The notes: a model not told the origin generated them from the sequence alone. Shown: positions 9,251 to 17,673, counted from the stretch's first letter. The stretch is DNA of 64,000 bases from G965233625 sp965233625 (GCA_965233625.1 OZ247499.1:1364001-1428000); one strand, 5' to 3'. Made by a program: numbers and translations.

Positions 9251-9724
9251 GAGGCTACGCAGCAAACCCACCGCGAAGCGGCTATCTCAGCAACTCAGCT
9301 CATATGTCTTGCGGATGATTACCTGGCTTCACGCGAAGCCACTGTCCGGCGATTCATCAAATTAAACAAAGAACCGCTCGCCGCAGTCTTCTTCAGTTGG
9401 AAGTATAAACCAACGGAACTTCGCAAGATAACCGCAAAGTCGCGGGTAGTGTCGCTGTTCCCGGACCAACCAAACTCTAAACCACGGCAAAAACTCCGGG
9501 TCGATTATGAAATTGCGAATGAAATGTTAGCTACTCAGTTCACAAATTACTTTCCCCCAGACAAGTCTATTCCCTGCAACGGGCCGATCTTTCAAGCGTT
9601 GCAAAATGCGGCAGCAACAGATAGCGAACAGAAATCCAACTTGGGCTCCGTAAACCGTCAGCGCGTCATTGCTGCGGTCCCAATCTACACTTCCGTAGTT
9701 GCCGTGCCGCAGTCTGCTAAATAA
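9251..9724 (+). pseudogene. Truncated ORF, possible ImmA/IrrE-like fragment
   Basis: An open frame without a start codon near its left end. It contains ICLADDYLASREATVRRFIK, then KEPLAAVFFSWKYKPTELRK, a pattern like the C-terminal part of ImmA/IrrE family peptidases after the zinc site. The HExxH helix is absent, so only a 3' fragment would remain. The last 60 residues look non-coding, and the frame runs to a stop at 9724, just before the first repeat of the left array. The assignment rests on a weak sequence resemblance. Confidence 0.35.
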
Positions 9725-9738
9725 GCGTGATATTCCTG

Positions 9739-9786
9739 CTAAAGTTCTGCCCAAAACGGGGCAAGATACTTGAGGGAGATATTATC
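9739..9786 (+). repeat. Dispersed CTAAATT element, copy 2 (left array)
   Basis: The element has CTAAAGTTC, then CCCAAAACGGGGCA, then AGATACTTGAGGGAGAT and a TATTATC tail. It is the first of three plus-strand copies that lie 157 and about 130 nt apart once the IS256 insertion is removed. Confidence 0.65.
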
Positions 9787-9895
9787 AATCTGGGAATATT
9801 CTTAACCAGAATCGTAATAGTTCCTAAGGAAGTCCATTCGGCCAACGGCTGCGATTTGAATGGATAAATCGCCACATGATTTTGCTTCACGACTG

Positions 9896-9943
9896 CTAAA
9901 CTGACGGCGAGAATGCGGCATGTATTGTGTAGGCGACTATTAC
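9896..9943 (+). repeat. Dispersed CTAAATT element, copy 3 (left array)
   Basis: A diverged copy: CTAAACTGACGGCGAGAATG, CGGCATGTATT, then GTAGGCGACTATTAC. It starts 157 nt after the previous copy. The IS256 element is inserted about 20 nt after this copy. Confidence 0.55.
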
Positions 9944-9961
9944 CTCGTGGGTAGTGCAACG

Positions 9962-9970
9962 CTTTTGAAC
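9962..9970 (+). repeat. Target-site duplication, left (CTTTTGAAC)
   Basis: The 9-bp CTTTTGAAC directly abuts the left end of the IS256-family element and is repeated exactly at 11412-11420. IS256-family elements duplicate 8-9 bp on insertion. Confidence 0.85.
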
Positions 9971-11411
9971 GAGTAATTGTCAATTCTTGTGTTCTGAGGA
10001 TTCTTCAGGCGGCGTCTTTATCCAGCATGATTCCGTCTTTGAAGGACCGTCCTTCGATGACGAATGCGATCTTCTGGTAGCTGCGTAACCGTTTCCATTT
10101 CCGGGAGGCGGACTCGGCCAGCTTGAACATCATGGCGAGGCTGGCCCGCCGTGTGCCGTTGCCTTTGGTCTTCTTGTGCCGCAGGCGGATGGTGGCGAAG
10201 GTGCTTTCGATGGGGTTGGTGGTCCGCAGGTGCGCCCAGTGCTCCGCCGGGAAGTCGTAGAACGCCAGCAGTTCGGCTTTGTCCTTGCGGAGGCATTCGC
10301 AGGCAGCGTGATACTTCGCGTCGTATTTCTCCAGGAAGGTGTCAAAGGCTGTCATTGCGCCGGCGCGGGTTTCCGCCTGCCAGATTTCATGCAGATCGCC
10401 TTTCGCTTTTGGCTGGACGCTCCTGGGCAGCTTGTTCAGGATATTCGCTGTCTTGTGCACCCAGCAGCGCTGCTCGCGCGTGTCCGGGAAGACTTTCCGC
10501 AGCGCCGCCCAGAAGCCCAGCGCTCCATCTCCAACGGCGATCTTCGGCGGCTTCTTCAGTCCGCGGCTCTTCAGGTCGAACAGCAACTCCTGCCAGCTCT
10601 GTTCGCTTTCGCGGTAGCCGTCGAGCACCGCGATCAGTTCTTTCTTTCCGTCGGCCGTGGCGCCCATCAGCACGAGGATGCACTGCCGGTTGTTGGCGTC
10701 GTCCTCCAGCCGCACCTTCACGTGAATGCCGTCGGCCCACACGTACACGTACTCCTTGTCCACCAGGCTGCGGCGGCTCCACTGGTCGTACTCTGACGAC
10801 CATTTTTCTTTGAGGCGGACGACCGTGTTCGCGCTGAGGCCCGTCGCGTTTCCGCCCAGCAGCGCCTGCAGCGCTTCATTGAAATCGCCGGTCGAAACTC
10901 CTTTCAGATAGAGCCAGGGAATCAGGTCCTCGATCGCACTGGTCCGCCGCAGATAGGCCGGCAGCACGGTGGGCGCGAACCGCACCCGCTGCTGCGGATC
11001 GGGATGGTTGTCCCGGACCCGCCCCTGTCGAATCTCAACCGGGCCGGCTCCCGTCAGAATCTCGCGGGCCGGCAGCTTGCCGTTCTTGATGACCTGCCGC
11101 CGTCCCTGCTCGTCGCGGCGTTGCTGATGTTCCGTAACAAAGGCTTCCACCTCGGCGTCAATCGCCTCCTGCAGCATCCGCCTGGCTCCCGCACGGACCA
11201 GTTCATCCAGCGGGCTCGCCGCTTCAAACGGCCGCTGGAACGCAACGGTTCCGGGTTCAGGCTGACTGGTGGCTGGCATCGAACGCGTGTCTGTCGTACT
11301 CTGGCTCATGGCGTATCCTCGTGCCCGCGTGGGCCGCTGAAGTGTGGTAACTATCAGCAGGATGCGCCGCCTTTTTCAATCCTTCAAGAACACAACTTCT
11401 GACCATATCTC
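9971..11411 (-). mobile_element. IS256-family insertion sequence, complete (1441 bp)
   Basis: The element has imperfect terminal inverted repeats: the outer 24 bp begin with GAG at both ends and match at 17 of 24 positions without gaps, including an 8-bp TTGTGTTC block. Further matches (GGATT, GGCGGCG) extend inward. It encodes one intact transposase on the minus strand and is flanked by perfect 9-bp direct repeats. Intact ORF, termini and target duplications point to a recent insertion. Removing it together with one duplication restores a regular repeat spacing in the flanking array. Confidence 0.9.
10005..11309 (-). CDS. IS256-family transposase (Transposase_mut)
   Basis: A 434-aa DDE transposase of the IS256/MuDR (mutator) type. 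The catalytic residues are visible: Asp in YVWADGIHVK, Asp in AVGDGALGFW, and Glu in TTNPIESTFA. The N-terminal part (residues 40-110) carries the typical LLxEAIDAEVEAFV and NGKLPAREILT stretches. CWVHKTANILNKLP, a family hallmark, lies between the second Asp and the Glu. The start is ATG 11309. The frame is full length and uninterrupted, so it is probably functional. Large ORFs on the opposite strand are shadows of its high GC content. Confidence 0.96.
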   Translation of the reverse strand: MSQSTTDTRSMPATSQPEPGTVAFQRPFEAASPLDELVRAGARRMLQEAIDAEVEAFVTEHQQRRDEQGRRQVIKNGKLPAREILTGAGPVEIRQGRVRDNHPDPQQRVRFAPTVLPAYLRRTSAIEDLIPWLYLKGVSTGDFNEALQALLGGNATGLSANTVVRLKEKWSSEYDQWSRRSLVDKEYVYVWADGIHVKVRLEDDANNRQCILVLMGATADGKKELIAVLDGYRESEQSWQELLFDLKSRGLKKPPKIAVGDGALGFWAALRKVFPDTREQRCWVHKTANILNKLPRSVQPKAKGDLHEIWQAETRAGAMTAFDTFLEKYDAKYHAACECLRKDKAELLAFYDFPAEHWAHLRTTNPIESTFATIRLRHKKTKGNGTRRASLAMMFKLAESASRKWKRLRSYQKIAFVIEGRSFKDGIMLDKDAA

Positions 11412-11420
11412 CTTTTGAAC
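11412..11420 (+). repeat. Target-site duplication, right (CTTTTGAAC)
   Basis: An exact copy of the 9 bp at 9962-9970, lying directly outside the right terminal inverted repeat. Confidence 0.85.
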
Positions 11421-11475
11421 TTTGCGGGAGCACAACTTTACTCGTTCGGCGAACCAGATTACCGGAAGTGCTTAC

Positions 11476-11523
11476 CTAAAATAGACCAGAAAATGCGTCA
11501 AGTAACTTGAAGGCAATTTAGCA
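11476..11523 (+). repeat. Dispersed CTAAATT element, copy 4 (left array)
   Basis: CTAAAATAGACCAGAAAATG, then CGTCAAGTAACTTGAAGG and a CAATTTAGC tail. With the 1450 nt of IS plus target duplication removed, it starts about 130 nt after copy 3. It is about 130 nt upstream of the next gene. Confidence 0.55.
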
Positions 11524-11656
11524 TTCGGACTCTGTCTCTGGGTGCCGAACTGCCAGAAACATTATAGACGCCAAGGCGCCGTTTTACTTTTTCTATAAAA
11601 TACACTAGTCAAAGTTAGTAATTGTGGTCGTCAAGCGTTAACGGGGGAATGGAGCA

Positions 11657-12823
11657 ATGGACAACAACGAGAAAGAAGAACCTTCGCAAATTGAACCGGC
11701 ATTTACAATTAGCCCCGTTACGGCAGCGCAACATGGTCCTGCGCCGACGGTTCGTTTCGTTGGTGTTCACGCACACGATCCCCGACTTCAGCAAACGAGT
11801 CTGCCCGATGTGCACCGGTCGCATGCTCTGGTGAACGGCCGGTACTTCTACACCGTGCCCAGTTGCTTACTGCAATTGATCTGCCGGCCGCAAACTGGCG
11901 AAGCGTTTGAAGTCGACGAAGAACTCTTGCAGCTGGAAGCCGATCTCAGTCGAATTTCCGGCGACCACGGTTCGCGGGTTGGGTTCTGGAATGCGATGCC
12001 CATCCAATGCAATATGATGCATACCGCGCCGCAAGTGCAGCGGGACGATCTGGCGGGATATGGCTTGAGTGAAGAAGATATTACGAATACCGTCCGCCAG
12101 GTAAACGAACGACTGCTTTCTTTCTCAGAAATTACATGCGGTTACGCTGGCTGGCTAATGACGAACCCGGAATTTCTGTCCGAGTTGGACTCATTGAATG
12201 AGCAATTTTGCGAGCCGATGCACCGCTGGGGAACGGCGCTGGTCGGCCTGCCAATTCCATCGACTCAGCCTGAAGGGCTTTTTAATCCCAAAGCTGAGGA
12301 AGGGTGGACAGAGTACGACGCTGCCGTGCTGGAATTCTGCGTGCGTTGGCGCCTGCAAGGGCTTGCCGGGCCTCGAATCCCAGTGCCTATGCGTCCGATG
12401 ATGAGCGGGCAGTTTCCACTTTCGATTGTTGAGCAGTTAATGCGGGCAGGCGGTTTGTTCAACTGGCCTGATACCTTTCCGCTGCTCGCACGTGATGAAC
12501 TGCGCGACCTGCTTGCCGACGCCCTTCGGCAGGCAGGGACCAACGAACATTTATCCGGGTGGAAATCGATCATTGATTCTTCTAATCGTGCAAAGAATCA
12601 ATTCGGTACATTTGAACGGCGGTTTCGTTTGCAACATTTCTGGCGACTGCTTCGCCAGCGGCACCCGGCTGCATTTAATCGCCGCTTGAATCGTATTGAA
12701 CTGGCGTTTGCGATGCATCTAGGTGTGGATGAAAGCTCGATAAAGCGGGACCGGCAAGAGATTCAGAAACGGCTTGGTCGTGACTGGGACCAGACGAGCG
12801 AGTTTCCCCGCCAGCCCCGCTAG
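11657..12823 (+). CDS. Unknown protein, 388 aa
   Basis: I do not recognise this protein. It has no signal peptide, membrane segment or known catalytic motif. The start ATG 11657 has a purine-rich GGGGGAATGGAG before it. The middle holds aromatic and acidic stretches (FSEITCGYAGWLMTNPEFLS near residue 160), and the last 70 residues are Arg-rich and helical (FERRFRLQHFWRLLRQRHP), ending in a possible helix-turn-helix (FAMHLGVDESSIKRDRQEI). That tail suggests nucleic-acid binding. It stands alone between the left repeat array and the excisionase/integrase pair, a position typical of island cargo. Confidence 0.7.
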   Translation: MDNNEKEEPSQIEPAFTISPVTAAQHGPAPTVRFVGVHAHDPRLQQTSLPDVHRSHALVNGRYFYTVPSCLLQLICRPQTGEAFEVDEELLQLEADLSRISGDHGSRVGFWNAMPIQCNMMHTAPQVQRDDLAGYGLSEEDITNTVRQVNERLLSFSEITCGYAGWLMTNPEFLSELDSLNEQFCEPMHRWGTALVGLPIPSTQPEGLFNPKAEEGWTEYDAAVLEFCVRWRLQGLAGPRIPVPMRPMMSGQFPLSIVEQLMRAGGLFNWPDTFPLLARDELRDLLADALRQAGTNEHLSGWKSIIDSSNRAKNQFGTFERRFRLQHFWRLLRQRHPAAFNRRLNRIELAFAMHLGVDESSIKRDRQEIQKRLGRDWDQTSEFPRQPR

Positions 12824-12983
12824 ATTGCCGTTTGCCGTCGCTCCGGCAAATTAAGCGTCACTGGCGCAGCAACTTAAGTGCCTGTCTGCGTCATCTTTAG
12901 CGCCACGCGCCAAAAGCGGCCCACAAGATGCGCGCGATCGCATCTTTCTATACGGGGTGGCAGTCCCTCAGCACCAAATTGAT

Positions 12984-13025
12984 AAAGCGTCTCCAAACGC
13001 TTTCTCTACTTCAAACAAGCGTTTG
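12984..13025. promoter_or_regulatory. Overlapping inverted repeats before the excisionase gene
   Basis: CAAACGCTT (12994-13002) and AAGCGTTTG (13017-13025) form a perfect 9-bp inverted repeat. A second arm AAAGCGT at 12984-12990 pairs with ACGCTTT at 12996-13002. Three copies of an AAGCGT-type half-site therefore lie within 42 nt, about 70 nt upstream of the excisionase-like start. This is the layout of a regulator or excisionase binding region; the function is inferred. Confidence 0.45.
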
Positions 13026-13093
13026 ATGTTCTCTTGCTACTGCGAGCAAGGTCAGCAGGGCCTTGTTCCGCGGACGAATTAGCGAGAGTGGTG

Positions 13094-13456
13094 ATGAGCA
13101 CACAGCATAGCGAACGGCTTCTAAGCATCAAAGAACTGGCGGCAGTAACGGGCCTCTCGGTGAGCACGTTACGTCGTCGTGTGAAGGAGGGCGTTCTCAC
13201 CGCCGTGCAACTTGGCGGTCGTGGGAAGAAACTGCTGTTCGCCAGTTCAGCAGTCGACATGTTCTGTCAGGCAGGTGCAGACGATGGCGAAGAAACCGGC
13301 TGGACGGGATCGGTCAGTGCGATGTCAGCGGCGAAACCTCCTAGCGGCGCTGGCTCACCCGGAGATGCCGGCGCCCCTGGTCATTCTCCTACACGCCCCA
13401 TAAATGGTCGCATTCCCCAATGGATGCAAAACCCATTGCTCCACAAAACAAAGTAA
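13094..13456 (+). CDS. Excisionase-like helix-turn-helix protein
   Basis: About 120 aa. The N-terminal half is a MerR/excisionase-type winged helix: LLSIKELAAVTGLSVSTLRR followed by VKEGVLTAVQLGGRGKKLLF, the layout of DNA-binding proteins that pair with phage integrases. The Pro/Gly-rich C-terminus is probably disordered. I chose ATG 13094 (MSTQHSERL) over the ORF start at 13034 because the domain starts just after it and GAGAGTGG precedes it. It lies 27 nt upstream of the integrase gene, so the two are probably co-transcribed and set the direction of recombination. Confidence 0.75.
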   Translation: MSTQHSERLLSIKELAAVTGLSVSTLRRRVKEGVLTAVQLGGRGKKLLFASSAVDMFCQAGADDGEETGWTGSVSAMSAAKPPSGAGSPGDAGAPGHSPTRPINGRIPQWMQNPLLHKTK

Positions 13457-13483
13457 CAATCCATCTCTACAGAAAAATAGCCT

Positions 13484-14692
13484 ATGCCTAAACAACGCAA
13501 AAACGAACTGGTTCTGGGCCAGTATTTTACGTGGAAATTATTTCAACGCCGCGCCACCTACTGGGCCGATGGCCGCTCCAACCCGGTACCCGCTGGCCGG
13601 CACTCGCTGGGTACTCAGGAACACCATGTCGCGCTCGAAAACCTGCGATGTCTGGATGCGGTGAAAGCCGTTGAACTCGGGCTGGCGGACAAGGCGATCC
13701 TCGATCATGGCAACATGGAGCACCTGCTTCTCGACGACGGTGTCGCGCTCTACCAGGGTCATGTGCAACGCCCAGCGGTAACGGGCGGCGCCAGCAAAAG
13801 CACATCGAAGCGCTACCGCGCGGTGTTTGACAAATTCGTCCCGTACCTACAACAACATCAGATCCGCCATTGGAATCAAGTCCGCAAGCTGCATCTTGAA
13901 AACTATGCAGCATGGCTTGATGGAGAAGGCTACGCGTACCGGACAGAATTCCTGGAACTTACAACGATCAAGCAGTGCATCAACCAGTTGATTGACGATG
14001 AGCACCTGCCTGCTGAATGCAAAATCCGTTTGCCATTGGCCAAGCCAACTGGCACCGACACCCATTGCTGGCGCCCCGAAGAAGTGCGCGCGATTCTCGA
14101 ACACTGCAGCGCGGACACAGAACTGCACTGGCTGGAAAATGTGCTCACGAGTCTCGCATGCACCGGGATGCGGATTTCAGAACTGGCGGCGCTTCGCTGC
14201 AGCGATATTGATAGCGATAGAAATCTGATCACCTTGAAGGACGAAACCGCCAGCCGTAATCGCCGCGGCAATCAAAAGCGGCGGCAAACTAAAAGCCGCC
14301 GCAGCAGGTCATTTCCTATTCACGAAGATCTCGCCGCTGTACTAAATCGTCTAGAGCCCAGCCCCGATGGCAAAGTTTTCCACGGTCCCCGTGGCGGCGC
14401 CCTGAGTTCCGATATCACGCGGCGAACGTTAATCCGCGATGTGCTCGAACCTTTGGCGGGAACCTTTCCCACGCCTGACGACGAAATCGGCTTCAGCGAC
14501 GGCCGCCTCCACAGCTTCCGCCATTACTTTTGCTCCGTGTGCGCCAATAACAACGTCCCTGAGCAACTGGTTATGGAGTGGCTCGGACACCAGGAAAGCA
14601 AGATGGTCCGCCATTATTATCATGCTCACGATGAAGAGGCTCAGCGTCAGATGAAACGAATCAACTTTACCGGTAACACCACCGCAGAGTAG
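13484..14692 (+). CDS. Tyrosine site-specific integrase (left island)
   Basis: A 402-aa phage-type tyrosine recombinase. A core-binding SAM-like domain (about residues 105-190: KSTSKRYRAVFDKFVPYLQQ) is followed by the catalytic domain. Visible catalytic residues are Arg in TGMRISELAAL, His-x-x-Arg in LHSFRHYFCS, His in EWLGHQES, and the nucleophile Tyr in VRHYYHAHD. An Arg/Lys-rich insertion (about residues 255-280) follows the first Arg motif. It is 240 nt upstream of a copy of the tRNA-Ser 3' end (14930), with a dyad of GATTGACACA repeats between. That is the same layout as the right integrase beside the tRNA itself, so this is probably the integrase of the left island. Confidence 0.92.
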   Translation: MPKQRKNELVLGQYFTWKLFQRRATYWADGRSNPVPAGRHSLGTQEHHVALENLRCLDAVKAVELGLADKAILDHGNMEHLLLDDGVALYQGHVQRPAVTGGASKSTSKRYRAVFDKFVPYLQQHQIRHWNQVRKLHLENYAAWLDGEGYAYRTEFLELTTIKQCINQLIDDEHLPAECKIRLPLAKPTGTDTHCWRPEEVRAILEHCSADTELHWLENVLTSLACTGMRISELAALRCSDIDSDRNLITLKDETASRNRRGNQKRRQTKSRRSRSFPIHEDLAAVLNRLEPSPDGKVFHGPRGGALSSDITRRTLIRDVLEPLAGTFPTPDDEIGFSDGRLHSFRHYFCSVCANNNVPEQLVMEWLGHQESKMVRHYYHAHDEEAQRQMKRINFTGNTTAE

Positions 14693-14832
14693 CGGCGGCC
14701 GGTTAGTCAAATAGGAGATACCGGGCAACCCCGGTGAGAAGACTTGACCATGAATTTCAGCCAGACCGCCGCATCGAATTTCAGCGCCAGCAAACCCGCG
14801 GGAGCGGCGCCATCGATGCTCGCATTGCGGCT

Positions 14833-14869
14833 GATTGACACACGATTGACACAAACGATTGTGTCAATC
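14833..14869. promoter_or_regulatory. Direct plus inverted GATTGACACA sites
   Basis: GATTGACACA occurs at 14833-14842 and again at 14844-14853. The second copy is part of a perfect 11-bp inverted repeat (GATTGACACAA at 14844-14854, TTGTGTCAATC at 14859-14869, 4-nt loop). It sits between the left integrase gene and the att core at 14930. It looks like a cluster of integrase arm sites or an operator. Confidence 0.6.
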
Positions 14870-14929
14870 AGAACTCCGGGGCCTAAGTGGTTGCAATGCA
14901 ACATGTTAGGAATGCCTGCATTTGCAAAG

Positions 14930-14946
14930 CGGAGAGGACAGGATTC
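14930..14946 (+). other. Attachment site (att), copy of tRNA-Ser 3' end
   Basis: CGGAGAGGACAGGATTC is identical and in the same orientation to 61465-61481, the discriminator base, 3' acceptor strand and part of the T arm of the tRNA-Ser gene. Integrases using tRNA 3' ends leave exactly such direct repeats. It marks the left end of the right island and the right end of the left island. A longer ORF start for the recombinase (14922) would run through this site and is therefore doubtful. Confidence 0.85.
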
Positions 14947-14990
14947 TTCTAGAGACATCTGCGCATGTCGTTACAACCGCTCTGTTTGTG

Positions 14991-17306
14991 ATGCAAGTCA
15001 ATTTATTGCAAGCACTTACACAGTTCTGGATGATGGCGGTTATTTCTGGTTGTTTAGGAGCAATTGGGAACCAGATAAGCACAAATCAAGCGCAAAATCA
15101 CCGTCGCTTTTCTAACGCAACTTCCTCGCAACGTCAGCGCCGTCGGCATCGTAACGCGGGAGGCGATACGCCGGATGGTGACAATACTGCTGCCAGTTAC
15201 TCCCGGTTTAGTAGTGATCTGCAACGGGAAGAAAGTAACATCGATCAGCAACGCAAGTGTCGCGAGGCGGCTGAGGCGAACGGGCATCGTATTGATGAAT
15301 CGTTCGAGTTCGCTGATGAGGCTGTTTCGGGGACCAAGGCCCAACGTGAGGGATTGGATGCACTGGTGCAGGCGGCTTCGCTTGGCGCGTTTAAAGTGCT
15401 GTACTTGCACAGTCTTTCGCGCCTGGCTCGCGAGTCTGTCATTACGATGCCCCTGTTAAAAAAAATGGTGCATGTCTACGGGGTAAGGGTCATCAGCGTC
15501 AGCGAATCGATCGACACGAGCCGCGGCAACTGGGAAGTCATCGCGTCGATCATGAGCTTGATGCATGAACGCTACATTAAGGAGCTTGCGGCGAACGTGT
15601 TTCGCGGTCAGGAAGGGGCTATCCATGCAGGTTTCAGTGTTGGCGATTTTTGTTTTGGTTATTCTTCTGAATCAGTACCCGGCACTGAGTCGCAGCGTCG
15701 CGGACGGAACTCGAAACCACGCAAGCAATACGTTATCGATGATGTAGCAGCATGCTGGGTAGCCAGAATCTTCGACTGGTTTGTGACTGAAAAACAATCG
15801 ATCCGATGGATTACGCGAAAACTAAATGCGCTGAAGGCTCCGAAAGATCATCGCGCAACGACGCCTGAATGGCATCATCAACAAGTTGCACTCCTACTGG
15901 CAAACGAAAAGTATGTTGGTGTTTGGCTTTGGGGAGAAATGCAAAATACCCGAGATCCAGAGACAGGAAAAATCCGCCAGGAGCCTCGATCTAGCGAAGC
16001 ATGTGAACAATACAGGCTAGATATGGGGCATCTGCGGATCATCGATGACGACACTTTCCAGAAGGCCCAGCAACGGCTGGAGGAAAATTACCAGCGGTAC
16101 GCAAAACACCGCAAGTCGAACGGGCAGTTGAAGGGCAGGCCGGTAGGTGTTGAGGATAACTCGCCCAGGCATCTACTTTCCGGCATGGTAGCATGTGCCT
16201 CTTGCGGCGCCACATTTCATGTCGGTGGATCCGGCGGCAAATACTTGTTCTGCCCGAAATATAAACAGGGAGTATGTTCGTGCCAAAGTACGCTCAACCG
16301 GCAGCGTGCTGAACGGATGATTCTGCATGAGATTGGAGCCCGCATCCTGTGCAGCCGTGAGTGGCTGGAAGCAGTTCTGAAGCAGACTTTAGAATCTTGT
16401 CGGCAGCGTAGCCAGCAGCATCCCGCCGAAATCGCCGCGGTCGAAACATCACTGGCAGATGTCGAACAGAAAATCGGCCGACTTATCGACCGCATTGAAA
16501 GTGGCCTAGACGACGCAGGTGTTTCTCAGCGGCTTGCACAGCGGCAACGGGAACGCCGTGAACTGTTGAAATCATTAGAACGCTTGCAACGCTTAGATAT
16601 GAAACCTACTCCGCAGCCGACTGAAGAATGGGTTCGCAATAAACTTAGCCGCTTGGGGGATGTGTTGAGTGGCGCATCGCCGTCCAGCGCGATGGCGCTC
16701 CGTGATTTAATTGACGGAAAAATTGTCGTTACTGAAATTCGACGTGAAGGAAAGAAAAGGGGTCACTTGCAAGGTCGCTTAACCATTTCAGCGACTGCAA
16801 TAGCTTCCGCTTTCGTTGAAACAGGCGACGCATGTGGTGAACGTTCAAAAGTGGAGAAGATCGTTATCGATTTCGTTGAAGAGAACCCAATCGATGGCGA
16901 GTCAGAAACCGCTAAAAAACTGTATGACGAAGGTCTCTTAAATGTCGAGATCGCGGACCGGCTGAACTGCTCAAAGAGCAAAGTCACAAAACTAATGCGT
17001 CACTGGTTCGAATCGCGAGGACTTCCGATGCCCGACGGTCGCAGTCGCAGGTCTGCACTGCCACGCAAGCATCAGGATCCGCCACAATATCAGCGTATCA
17101 GCGAAGAGGTAAAACGCATCGCGGACACAGGGCTTCTGCTTGAAGAAATTGCTGAGCAGCTTGACTGTGATCGCAACACGGTCACGAGTTCTCTCCGTTT
17201 CTGGTACACATCCCGTGGGCAAATACCTCCTGATGGCAGAACGCGACGGAAGTCGCTCAATCGCAAATCGCGAAGCACGCGGTCCCCGGAATCACCTCCT
17301 GACTAA
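14991..17306 (+). CDS. Large serine recombinase with C-terminal HTH repeats
   Basis: A protein of roughly 770 aa. The resolvase catalytic domain starts with AASYSRFSSDLQREESNIDQ (nucleophile Ser in YSRFSS) and continues with LYLHSLSRLARE. A Recombinase domain, a zinc ribbon (CASCGATF, then CPKYKQGVCSCQ) and a long coiled coil follow, the order of large serine integrases. The last roughly 150 residues are unusual: two similar segments with NVEIADRLNCSKSKVTKL and LLEEIAEQLDCDRNTVTSSL, helix-turn-helix-like and each ending in a PDGR(S/T)RR motif. The start is uncertain: the frame is open to 14922, across the att site, and the domain begins only about 65 residues after ATG 14991. It lies just inside the right island. 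Confidence 0.88.
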   Translation: MQVNLLQALTQFWMMAVISGCLGAIGNQISTNQAQNHRRFSNATSSQRQRRRHRNAGGDTPDGDNTAASYSRFSSDLQREESNIDQQRKCREAAEANGHRIDESFEFADEAVSGTKAQREGLDALVQAASLGAFKVLYLHSLSRLARESVITMPLLKKMVHVYGVRVISVSESIDTSRGNWEVIASIMSLMHERYIKELAANVFRGQEGAIHAGFSVGDFCFGYSSESVPGTESQRRGRNSKPRKQYVIDDVAACWVARIFDWFVTEKQSIRWITRKLNALKAPKDHRATTPEWHHQQVALLLANEKYVGVWLWGEMQNTRDPETGKIRQEPRSSEACEQYRLDMGHLRIIDDDTFQKAQQRLEENYQRYAKHRKSNGQLKGRPVGVEDNSPRHLLSGMVACASCGATFHVGGSGGKYLFCPKYKQGVCSCQSTLNRQRAERMILHEIGARILCSREWLEAVLKQTLESCRQRSQQHPAEIAAVETSLADVEQKIGRLIDRIESGLDDAGVSQRLAQRQRERRELLKSLERLQRLDMKPTPQPTEEWVRNKLSRLGDVLSGASPSSAMALRDLIDGKIVVTEIRREGKKRGHLQGRLTISATAIASAFVETGDACGERSKVEKIVIDFVEENPIDGESETAKKLYDEGLLNVEIADRLNCSKSKVTKLMRHWFESRGLPMPDGRSRRSALPRKHQDPPQYQRISEEVKRIADTGLLLEEIAEQLDCDRNTVTSSLRFWYTSRGQIPPDGRTRRKSLNRKSRSTRSPESPPD
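15077..15095 (+). promoter_or_regulatory. Putative integrase arm-type sites, left end of right island
   Basis: AAGCACAA (15077-15084) and AAGCGCAA (15088-15095), separated by 3 nt. The same arrangement (two AAGCACAA, 3-nt gap) occurs at 61370-61388 inside the other end of the island. Arm-type sites for a tyrosine integrase are expected at both ends; this copy overlaps the start of the serine recombinase frame. Confidence 0.5.
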
Positions 17307-17433
17307 GTCTGCGCACTTCTGCGTGAACTGCGTGCAAGGGCGACGTTTACGGAAGACTGTTTTTTAGCGGGTCGACCTTTTTCTATACCTACACGCCTTT
17401 TCGTTCCACTCAGTCTAAAACCGTACACCTCAA

Positions 17434-17460
17434 GGCGCCGCTCAGGCGCCGTTTTCATTT
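17434..17460 (+). terminator. Intrinsic terminator before the ubiquitin-like operon
   Basis: GGCGCC, a GCTCA loop, GGCGCC and then GTTTTCATTT. It ends the serine recombinase transcript, and an AAGGAG with a start codon follows within 16 nt. Confidence 0.7.
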
Positions 17461-17475
17461 ATGGAAGGAGTTGCG

Positions 17476-17673
17476 TTGACCTATCTAACGCTTGCCTTGA
17501 CTTCAATGGCTCTCTTGCTGGCAGTCGCTGCGCTCGTTCGCGAGCGACGGCTGCGGCTAGCGCTTCAGGAAATTTTAAAACGGCTCTTAACCCGATGGAG
17601 GACTAATGCACAATCGAACCTTCGTAATCCTAGTGATAACAGCGGCAACGATACTGACAGCGAGCGGCTGTGA
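17476..17673 (+). CDS. Small single-pass membrane protein
   Basis: A 65-aa protein with one N-terminal hydrophobic helix (YLTLALTSMALLLAVAALV) followed by a basic segment (RERRLRLALQEILKRLLTR) and a polar tail. The start chosen is TTG 17476, five nt after AAGGAG. The ATG at 17461 lacks a ribosome site and directly follows the terminator T-tract. The 3' end overlaps the next gene by 68 nt. It is the first gene of the operon. I do not recognise a family; it may anchor partners at the membrane. Confidence 0.6.
   Translation: MTYLTLALTSMALLLAVAALVRERRLRLALQEILKRLLTRWRTNAQSNLRNPSDNSGNDTDSERL

Noticed and set aside
10151..10813. Large plus-strand ORFs opposite the IS256 transposase
   Set aside because: Their composition (Arg/Ser/Cys-rich, no domains) is typical of the reverse strand of a GC-rich gene; the minus-strand transposase is unambiguous.
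14922..14990. N-terminal extension of the serine recombinase frame to 14922
   Set aside because: The extension reads straight through the 17-nt att core and has no recombinase similarity; the catalytic domain starts far downstream.
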